The notes under the pieces are model-generated. The model was not told the DNA's origin. It saw nothing but the letters and a program-made list of their open reading frames with translations, and did not search any database. From positions 1 to 10,833 of the forward strand of contig JAQSXN010000072.1 in the NCBI GenBank assembly GCA_029256665.1: a DNA stretch of 10,833 nt, given 5' to 3'. Position numbers and translations under genes: made by a program. This stretch comes from Paenibacillus sp. (GTDB lineage: Bacteria; Bacillota; Bacilli; Paenibacillales; Paenibacillaceae). The stretch's first letter is position 1; every line of letters starts with the position of its first letter. Below are positions 5,761 through 10,833 of this stretch, piece by piece.

Positions 5761-7254
5761 TTATGCCGCGTTATAGCTGGAAAGCAGCGCTCTGAACTCG
5801 TCTCCGCCCACGTTCTCTTCGTCAAGCAGCGTTTGCAGCGCGTGATCGAACACTCCGCGGCGCGAATCCAGCATCTCTTTTGTCTTTGCCATAAGCGAAT
5901 CCAGGATGTCGGTCGTAATCTTGCTCCACTTATCCGGCGTCATCATGGAACTGTCGATAATGCCGGCGTCCGTCAGGCCGGACTCCACGAGCGTCTTAAC
6001 GATGCCGACCGCTTGGTCGAAGTCGCCGCGGGAGCCCGTGCTGCGTTCGCCGTAGAACATTTCCTCGGCGGCCGCGCCTCCGAGCGCGATCATGATCTGG
6101 CCGTGCAGAAATCCCGTCGTATACAGATACTGATCCTGCTGCGGTTGGTGGCGAACAAAGCCGAGCGCGCCTCCGCGCGGCGACAACGCGACCTGCGATA
6201 CGCTGCCCGGCCTTACAAGCTCCGCCATGATGGCATGCCCAAGCTCATGCAGAGCGACTCTCTTTCGCTCCTCCGCGGATGTTTCCTTATCCGTTTTTTC
6301 GCCCAGCATCACTTTATCGATCGCCATGTGAAGATGGCCGGAAGTCAACGTGTCCGCGTTGTCGCGCATGGCATAAATCGCGGCTTCGTTCATGACCGAC
6401 TCCAGCTGCGCGCCGGAGAAGCTGTACGTCTGCTCCGCAATGCCGGTCAAATCGACGGCTGCGTCGATCGGCTTATTGGCGGCATGAATGCGAAGAATAT
6501 GCAGCCGGCCTTTTTTGTCCGGCAGCTCGACGCCGATGTGACGGTCGAAACGTCCGGGGCGCAGCAAGGCGCTGTCCAGCATTTCCTTCCGGTTGGTTGC
6601 GGCAATGATCAAGATTCGCGGCGATTCATTGGAATGGATGCCGTCCATCTCCGTCAATAGCTGATTCAAGGTCTGGTCATATTCGCGGTGCTGGCCGCCG
6701 TCGCGCTTGCCCCCGATAACCTCGATTTCATCAATGAATATAACGGCGCTCGATTTTTTTTCTTTTTTTGCCTTTGCGCGCGCTTCTTTGAACAAATCGC
6801 GAATTCGGCCGGCGCCGACGCCAACATACATTTCGACGAATTCGCTGCCGGATGCCGCCATATAGACGGAATCGGTATACTGCGCGGCAGCTTTGGCGAG
6901 CAGCGTCTTGCCCGTTCCCGGAGGCCCCGCGAGCAGGATGCCCTTTAACGGACGGATGCCCAGCTTCTCGATTTGTTCCTTCTTGACCAGGAAGTCGAGC
7001 GCCTCGATCAGCTCTTGTTTGGCTCGTTCTTGTCCGCCGATCTGGTCGAACGTGAACGACGAAGGTTTAACGGTCTTCCGCCCGCCGCCGCTGGACATGG
7101 CGGTCAGCTTCCCTTTTCCCCTGGATACGTAGAAGACGCCGCCCGCAATGGCGGCCAACATGACGAAAGGCAGCACGTTAATGCCCAACGTCTGCAGGAA
7201 TACGAGCGCTACGATAACAATGCCTATTCCCATTTCTAGTCCGTATTTGCGCAT
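5761..7254 (-). CDS. FtsH-like membrane AAA+ zinc metalloprotease lacking the extracytoplasmic domain
   Basis: This 497-residue protein has the full cytoplasmic architecture of FtsH. There are two adjacent N-terminal membrane segments (about 9-24 and 28-44), followed by an AAA+ module with Walker A GPPGTGKT (110-117), pore loop FVEMYVG (139-145), Walker B VIFIDE (171-176) and a second region of homology ending in RPGRFDR (232-238), which holds the arginine fingers. The M41 protease part has HELGH (336-340) and a third zinc ligand, Asp411, in GSRGDFDQA. All catalytic residues are intact, so an active ATP-dependent protease is expected. It is about 140 residues shorter than ordinary FtsH, mainly because the extracytoplasmic domain between the membrane helices is reduced to a few residues. 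It is therefore probably a paralogue and not the housekeeping FtsH. The ATG at 7254 has GGAGG 7 bases upstream and shares a base with the preceding stop (TAATG). A GTG at 7260 is too close to the ribosome binding site. Confidence 0.9.
   Translation of the reverse strand: MRKYGLEMGIGIVIVALVFLQTLGINVLPFVMLAAIAGGVFYVSRGKGKLTAMSSGGGRKTVKPSSFTFDQIGGQERAKQELIEALDFLVKKEQIEKLGIRPLKGILLAGPPGTGKTLLAKAAAQYTDSVYMAASGSEFVEMYVGVGAGRIRDLFKEARAKAKKEKKSSAVIFIDEIEVIGGKRDGGQHREYDQTLNQLLTEMDGIHSNESPRILIIAATNRKEMLDSALLRPGRFDRHIGVELPDKKGRLHILRIHAANKPIDAAVDLTGIAEQTYSFSGAQLESVMNEAAIYAMRDNADTLTSGHLHMAIDKVMLGEKTDKETSAEERKRVALHELGHAIMAELVRPGSVSQVALSPRGGALGFVRHQPQQDQYLYTTGFLHGQIMIALGGAAAEEMFYGERSTGSRGDFDQAVGIVKTLVESGLTDAGIIDSSMMTPDKWSKITTDILDSLMAKTKEMLDSRRGVFDHALQTLLDEENVGGDEFRALLSSYNAA
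6754..6769 (-). repeat. Paired poly-A tracts inside the FtsH-like gene
   Basis: On the coding (minus) strand seven A, one G and eight A occur in a row, encoding a Lys-Lys-Glu-Lys-Lys run between the pore loop and Walker B. The two tracts stand out in this GC-rich gene. They are possible slippage sites, but may simply reflect lysine codon choice. Confidence 0.6.
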
Positions 7255-7790
7255 TACCACACCTCCAATCGGTTCGCGATACGCGGCAGCACGACGTACT
7301 TGGCCGCTCCTTCTTGCTCCGATCTAATCGTAATATAAACGTTGTTCTCGTCCATCTCCGTTACCGTGGTTACGCCTTCGGCCGTCTCGGCCGTCTCTTT
7401 CATCGCTTCCGGAATATCGGAATACGTTTTTGTCTCCATGGCTTCAGCCACGTCGAACATGGCGCTATACCAAAGCTGCTCCAACGTTTCGTTCGAATCG
7501 CTTTCGACCTGTATCGTCACTTTGCGGTTCCCCGCGGATTCGGCGGCTTGTTTAGCCGCTTCCCCGTATGTTTCCCGAAGGCTGGCGTCGGGCGACAGCC
7601 GCAGCTTTACTTGCAGATCCTTTTGCCCGACATCGGGCTTGGAAGCTTCGACAACGCCAGGCATAGCTTCCAGCTTCTCTGCGAGCGGTGCTGCGACGGC
7701 AAACTGCTTATAAAGCGCAAATCCGCCGAATAACAACGCCGCGGTGGCAACTACGGTAATCGCGAGCGGCAATACGCGTGGTTTTCTCAT
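7254..7790 (-). CDS. Single-span membrane protein of unknown function, coupled to the FtsH-like protease
   Basis: I do not recognise a named family for this 178-residue protein. It has a short positive N terminus (MRKPR), one hydrophobic segment (about 8-28) and an extracytoplasmic region of about 150 residues with alternating beta-like and helical stretches. Two segments look alike: PGVVEAS...LQVKLRLSPD (44-68) and EGVTTVTEM...VYITIRSEQ (138-159), suggesting two related alpha/beta halves. There are no cysteines and no lipobox. The ATG at 7790 follows TTGGAGGGG with a 9-base spacer. An in-frame TTG at 7808 lies within that ribosome binding site and is rejected as the start. The stop TAA shares one base with the ATG of the protease gene, so the two products are probably made together. 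By position, it may be an adaptor, regulator or extracytoplasmic sensor for the protease. This is inference only. Confidence 0.85.
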   Translation of the reverse strand: MRKPRVLPLAITVVATAALLFGGFALYKQFAVAAPLAEKLEAMPGVVEASKPDVGQKDLQVKLRLSPDASLRETYGEAAKQAAESAGNRKVTIQVESDSNETLEQLWYSAMFDVAEAMETKTYSDIPEAMKETAETAEGVTTVTEMDENNVYITIRSEQEGAAKYVVLPRIANRLEVW

Positions 7791-7828
7791 CGTCCGAAAC
7801 CCCTCCAATATATTTATTTAGTCATTTG

Positions 7829-7861
7829 AGTATATCAACTTCGCTATACGATAGTATATCA
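7829..7861 (-). promoter_or_regulatory. AT-rich promoter region with two copies of a 9-base repeat upstream of the membrane protein-protease operon
   Basis: The sequence TGATATACT (minus strand) occurs exactly at 7829-7837 and again at 7853-7861, 24 bases apart. Each copy contains a -10-like TATACT. An inverted repeat TATAC-gata-GTATA lies at 7845-7858 and overlaps the second copy. No convincing -35 box fits at 16-18 bases. The region probably holds the operon promoter, and the repeats could be operator sites or tandem -10 elements. Confidence 0.4.
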
Positions 7862-7895
7862 TAGAAAGCCATACAATTTAGGGTGTAAAAATAGG

Positions 7896-7920
7896 AAAAG
7901 GGACCAACGAGGTCCCTTTT
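7896..7920 (-). terminator. Intrinsic terminator after the tseB-like gene
   Basis: A perfect ten-base stem (AAAAGGGACC / GGTCCCTTTT) with a five-base loop begins about 20 bases after the tseB-like stop. On the minus strand it ends in TTTTCCTATTTTTA. It closes the dinG-rex-mtaD-tseB unit. The stem is symmetrical, but only the minus strand has a gene ending here. Confidence 0.88.
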
Positions 7921-7940
7921 CGTCAACGCGTATTTGTATT

Positions 7941-8465
7941 TTAACCGGGAAGCAGATACGTCTCCAGCAGCTTGCCTTCGTCATCAAAGCTATAGAAATC
8001 GTAATATTGATACGAAACGCCGTCTAAGCTCGATTCGTAATACGCTTCCCAAGCGGGCGAACCCAAGAACATGCCTGGCTGCAGGCGAATCAGCTTCGCG
8101 TCCGGCTTGCTTGCGCGGAACTTTGCCTTCAGCTCGTCGTCAGGGAGCACATTCGACGCATCGACGCTTATTGTCGTTTCGTCGCTCTTCAAAAACACGT
8201 ATTTGGTTTCGTTTTCCCCGCTTGCGCCAAATCCGATCCACACGGTATCGTCCCATACGTGTTTGTGGATGCGTTCCACCGTGTCGAGCTCTCCGCTTGC
8301 GATGATTTTGTCCCGTGCCCCGCCTTCCGCCTCCCAATGCGGAATTTGGATATCCCTATAATAGAGTCCTAACCAGATTAGACAGGTGACCACCGCGGCC
8401 AATACGATCCACAGCCACTTGACCGGCGTCATGAAGGAACGCCTTCTTTTCTCGATCGCCCTCAT
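7941..8465 (-). CDS. YpmB/TseB-like membrane-anchored cell wall elongation regulator
   Basis: This 174-residue protein has a basic N terminus, one membrane segment (about 16-34) and an extracytoplasmic domain resembling B. subtilis YpmB (TseB), a protein linked to the penicillin-binding protein PBP2A and cell elongation. Supporting features are the size, the single N-terminal anchor, the C-terminal pattern in which a Tyr/Phe-rich strand (SYQYYDFYSF, 151-160) is followed by a Gly-Lys turn and final strand (163-172), and the position a few genes after dinG, as for ypmB in B. subtilis. The ATG at 8465 shares a base with the mtaD stop (TAATG) but has no clear ribosome binding site. The in-frame ATG at 8432 follows AGAAGG with a 9-base spacer and would give 163 residues, close to YpmB, so the true start is uncertain. 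A terminator follows. The family assignment is by resemblance and context. Confidence 0.8.
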   Translation of the reverse strand: MRAIEKRRRSFMTPVKWLWIVLAAVVTCLIWLGLYYRDIQIPHWEAEGGARDKIIASGELDTVERIHKHVWDDTVWIGFGASGENETKYVFLKSDETTISVDASNVLPDDELKAKFRASKPDAKLIRLQPGMFLGSPAWEAYYESSLDGVSYQYYDFYSFDDEGKLLETYLLPG

Positions 8466-9766
8466 TAGCCGTTAAGCAGCCGCTCGAAGCTGGCTTGCGC
8501 CTCCCGGCGGATCTTTTCTTCGTCAAGCATCGTGCAGACTCCGTTCGCGACGACTTGTCGTCCGTTCACCCATACATGCCGCACGTCCCTTCCGTTGCCA
8601 GCATACACGAGATGGGACACGATATCCGTAAGGGGGAAGAACTGCGGTTGATCGATGTCGATCGCGATCATGTCCGCTTTCATGCCGGACTTCAACATGC
8701 CGATTTCTTTGGATTTCCAGATTGCCGCGGCGCCGGACGAAGTGCCCAGCTTCAGCGCTTGGTAAGCAGGGATGACCGTCGGGTCACCCGAAACGCCCTT
8801 GTGCAATAAGGCGGCCATGGTTATCTCTTGGAACAAATCCAAATTGTTGTTGCTCGCCGCGCTGTCCGTGCCGAGCGCGATCTTGATGCCGGCCTGCAGC
8901 ATCTCAGGCAGTCGGGCAACTCCGCTTGCCAGCTTCAGGTTGCTGACGGGATTGTGGGCGACGGAGACGTCGTATTGCGCAAGCATCGCGATTTCCTCGT
9001 CGTTCAGATGTACGGCATGGGCGACCAACGCCGGCCGCGAGAAGAATCCGAGCTTATGCAGATGCTCCGCCGGTCGAACGCCATAGTCCCGCACGTTCTG
9101 TTCGACTTCGCGAAGCGTTTCGGACATATGCGTATGAAGCGCTAATGAGTGATCATGCGCCGCTTGCACGAACTTTTCGATAAAGGAAGGCGGACATGTA
9201 TACGGGGCATGCGGCGATAGCATCGTCGTTATTCTTCCGTCGGCTTTGCCGTTCCATTCGAGCGCGAACGCGATCGCTTCCTCCAGCTTCGCTTGTTGTT
9301 CCTGTTCCGAGCATAGACCGATCGCGCCGCGCATAAGGATGCCGCGGATGCCGGACTGCTCCGTCACTTTGGCCACTTCGTCCATCCGGTCGTACATATC
9401 CAGGAAGGTCGTCGTGCCGGAGCGCAGCATCTCGACGATGGCAAGGGCGGTTCCCGCCTTCGTATCCGAAGCGACGTAACGGCCTTCCATCGGCCACATC
9501 TTTTGCTCCAGCCATACCTGCAAGTTCTGATCGTCCGAATAGCCGCGAAGCAGCGACATCGCCGCGTGGCCATGCGCGTTAATAAGTCCCGGCATAAACG
9601 CCAATCCTTTGCCGTCCATCTTTTGGACTTGGCCGGAAAGGTTCTGCGGCTCTTGTTCGCCGATATATGTAATTTGATCGTCCGTTACGACCATATGGCC
9701 TTCGATGACCGGAGCTTTGTCGTCCATGGTCACGAACAGTCCGTTTCTAATCCACAGCTGGTTCAT
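8465..9766 (-). CDS. mtaD: 5-methylthioadenosine/S-adenosylhomocysteine deaminase (amidohydrolase)
   Basis: This 433-residue metal-dependent amidohydrolase of the TrzN/AtzA/MtaD group probably deaminates 5'-methylthioadenosine or S-adenosylhomocysteine to the inosine forms. A composite beta domain from both ends flanks the TIM barrel. Metal ligands are His65 and His67 (NAHGH), His213 (HTHMSE) and Asp301 (GTDSAASNN). Glu216 is the expected proton shuttle, and His186 (SPHAPYT) and His250 are further conserved active-site positions. Length is typical. The chosen ATG at 9766 has AAGGAG 9 bases upstream. The in-frame ATG at 9784 includes this site within its coding region and has no ribosome binding site of its own. 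The chosen start overlaps the end of rex by 20 bases. Related enzymes deaminate guanine, cytosine or s-triazines, so substrate is inferred. The methionine salvage genes in the same window are consistent with an MTA-related role. Confidence 0.88.
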   Translation of the reverse strand: MNQLWIRNGLFVTMDDKAPVIEGHMVVTDDQITYIGEQEPQNLSGQVQKMDGKGLAFMPGLINAHGHAAMSLLRGYSDDQNLQVWLEQKMWPMEGRYVASDTKAGTALAIVEMLRSGTTTFLDMYDRMDEVAKVTEQSGIRGILMRGAIGLCSEQEQQAKLEEAIAFALEWNGKADGRITTMLSPHAPYTCPPSFIEKFVQAAHDHSLALHTHMSETLREVEQNVRDYGVRPAEHLHKLGFFSRPALVAHAVHLNDEEIAMLAQYDVSVAHNPVSNLKLASGVARLPEMLQAGIKIALGTDSAASNNNLDLFQEITMAALLHKGVSGDPTVIPAYQALKLGTSSGAAAIWKSKEIGMLKSGMKADMIAIDIDQPQFFPLTDIVSHLVYAGNGRDVRHVWVNGRQVVANGVCTMLDEEKIRREAQASFERLLNG

Positions 9767-10403
9767 CCGATTCTTCTCCTTCATGATTCAAATAATAGGC
9801 CAAGCTTAACAATTCTCTCGTGAAATCGGCATGATGGATGCGAACCTCGTCGGGAACGCGCAAGATGGCCGGCGCGAAATTCAATATGCCCTCGACGCCG
9901 GCGGCCACGAATTGATTGGCTACGTTTTGGGCTTCGAACGCGGGCACCGTAATGATGCCGATCCGGATATTTTGCTCCGCGATCGTCGCGGACAGCTCGC
10001 TCATCGGCTGGACGACGAGATTGTTGATGTTGGTGCCGATCTTGGTGGGATGGTCGTCGAATACGGCCGTAATCTTCATATTGTCTTTGGAATATTTGTT
10101 GTAATTGCAAAGCGCGTGCCCCAAGTTGCCCGCTCCGACCAACGCGACCATGATCGTTTGGTTCACTTTCAGAATCTGGCGGATAATCTCGATCAAATAT
10201 ACGACGTCATAGCCGATTCCCTTGCGGCCGAATTCTCCGAAATAAGCGAGATCCTTGCGAATTTGGGCCGGATTGAGATCCAGCTTGACGCCAAGCTCCT
10301 GCGAGGAAACCGTTTGAATTTCGCGGCTGTTCAGTTCGTTTAATACTTGCAGATAAATGGGAAGCCGGCGCACGACCGCTTCGGATATTTTTGCATGCTT
10401 CAC
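9747..10403 (-). CDS. rex: Redox-sensing transcriptional repressor Rex
   Basis: This 218-residue repressor senses the NADH/NAD+ ratio and, in Gram-positive bacteria, controls fermentation and respiration genes. The N-terminal winged helix (about 1-80) contains the highly conserved recognition region NPAQIRKDLAYFGEFGRKG (44-62). The C-terminal Rossmann domain has the NADH-binding GAGNLG (90-95) and an acidic residue after the second strand (Asp116/Asp117). A C-terminal helix (DFTRELLSLAYYLN, 193-206) fits the domain-swapped dimer helix of the family. The start is GTG, not ATG. AAGGAGG lies 7 bases upstream, and the GTG overlaps the dinG stop (GTGA), so rex is translationally coupled to a helicase gene. 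Its end overlaps mtaD by 20 bases. No Rex operator of the TTGTGAA-N4-TTCACAA kind was seen near hbd-ackA. Confidence 0.96.
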   Translation of the reverse strand: MKHAKISEAVVRRLPIYLQVLNELNSREIQTVSSQELGVKLDLNPAQIRKDLAYFGEFGRKGIGYDVVYLIEIIRQILKVNQTIMVALVGAGNLGHALCNYNKYSKDNMKITAVFDDHPTKIGTNINNLVVQPMSELSATIAEQNIRIGIITVPAFEAQNVANQFVAAGVEGILNFAPAILRVPDEVRIHHADFTRELLSLAYYLNHEGEESDEPAVD

Positions 10404-10833
10404 GTAGTTGCCTCCTTCGTTGCCTCAAGATCTTCGGACGTTCCGCCTGCATGTTCATCCTCTTCCTCCGAAAGCCATTCCCTCATTCTCGCGACCATCT
10501 GATCCGTGAACATCGTCTCGATCTTGGGTCCGGGCAACGAATAGAGAAAATGTTTGCCGTAATAGGCATCGATAATCCGGGTGTCGTAAATAATGACGAT
10601 TCCTTTGTCTTTCGAGGTACGGACAAGCCTGCCAAAGCCTTGCTTAAATCGGATGACGGCCTGGGGGATGGACAGCTTCATGAACGGATTTTGTTTCTGC
10701 CGCTGCAGAAGCTCCGCCTTGGCTTCCTGCAACGGATGATTGGGCGGCTGGAACGGCAGCCGTACGATCGCGAGGCAGGTAAGCGCCTCTCCCGGAATAT
10801 CCACGCCCTCCCAGAAGCTGCTGGTGCCTAGCA
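10400..10833 (-). CDS. dinG: DinG-family ATP-dependent DNA helicase, C-terminal part (runs off the window)
   Basis: About 144 C-terminal residues of an XPD/DinG-type superfamily 2 helicase are present. The frame stays open to the window edge, so the gene continues beyond it. The visible part contains the GTSSFWEGVDIPGE segment (motif V region), followed by a short LPF-x-x-P-x-x-P run typical of DinG. Motif VI is QGFGRLVRT, which contains the arginine residues that contact ATP. The C terminus is acidic. Bacillus-type DinG proteins carry an N-terminal DEDDh exonuclease domain, but whether this one does cannot be seen. The TGA stop overlaps the GTG of rex (GTGA). In B. subtilis dinG also lies just upstream of the ypm genes, which agrees with the TseB-like gene here. 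Confidence 0.93.
   Translation of the reverse strand, partial: LGTSSFWEGVDIPGEALTCLAIVRLPFQPPNHPLQEAKAELLQRQKQNPFMKLSIPQAVIRFKQGFGRLVRTSKDKGIVIIYDTRIIDAYYGKHFLYSLPGPKIETMFTDQMVARMREWLSEEEDEHAGGTSEDLEATKEATT

Noticed and set aside
7791..7808. TTG at 7808 as the start of the membrane protein gene
   Set aside because: The TTG is part of the ribosome binding site TTGGAGGGG, which is correctly spaced for the ATG at 7790.
9767..9784. ATG at 9784 as the start of mtaD
   Set aside because: It has no ribosome binding site of its own, and the following bases contain the AAGGAG that serves the ATG at 9766.

Overview
The window looks like chromosomal DNA from a moderately GC-rich, endospore-forming Firmicute of the Paenibacillaceae type (Paenibacillus or Cohnella-like). 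The evidence is a Bacillus-type methionine salvage operon that uses the RuBisCO-like enolase MtnW, strong AGGAGG-type ribosome binding sites, and the neighbours DinG, Rex, a YpmB/TseB-like protein and DnaD. No mobile element, CRISPR array, tRNA or rRNA was recognised. The genes are tightly packed, and every intergenic gap is under 200 bases.

Left part (1-2633, plus strand): the tail of an unidentified gene, then mtnW, mtnX and mtnB, joined by ATGA overlaps or very short gaps. These three enzymes catalyse consecutive middle steps of methionine salvage from methylthioribose: the MtnB dehydratase feeds the MtnW enolase, which feeds the MtnX phosphatase. The usual next gene, mtnD (acireductone dioxygenase), is not here. 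The operon instead runs into a hairpin shared with the convergent gene dnaD.

Right part (2748-10833, all minus strand): read in the direction of transcription, there are four probable transcription units, each followed by a hairpin. (1) dinG (3' part only) - rex - mtaD - tseB/ypmB-like, joined by GTGA, a 20-base overlap, and TAATG, ending at a hairpin at 7896-7920. (2) A single-span membrane protein of unknown function translationally coupled (TAATG) to an FtsH-like AAA+ zinc metalloprotease, ending at a hairpin at 5713-5743. (3) A divergent 3-hydroxyacyl-CoA dehydrogenase coupled (ATGA) to acetate kinase ackA, ending at a hairpin at 3545-3575. (4) dnaD alone, ending at the hairpin at 2748-2793.

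Working together: the window combines sulfur salvage (mtnWXB, and mtaD acting on methylthioadenosine or S-adenosylhomocysteine), redox and fermentation functions (Rex, acetate kinase, NAD-dependent dehydrogenase), DNA replication and repair (DnaD, DinG) and envelope functions (TseB-like protein, membrane protease pair). The least explained part is unit 2. It is an FtsH paralogue whose two membrane helices are joined by only a few residues, so the normal extracytoplasmic domain is absent, and it is coupled to a separate membrane-anchored extracytoplasmic protein that might supply that function in trans. No fully novel defence or mobile system is visible.
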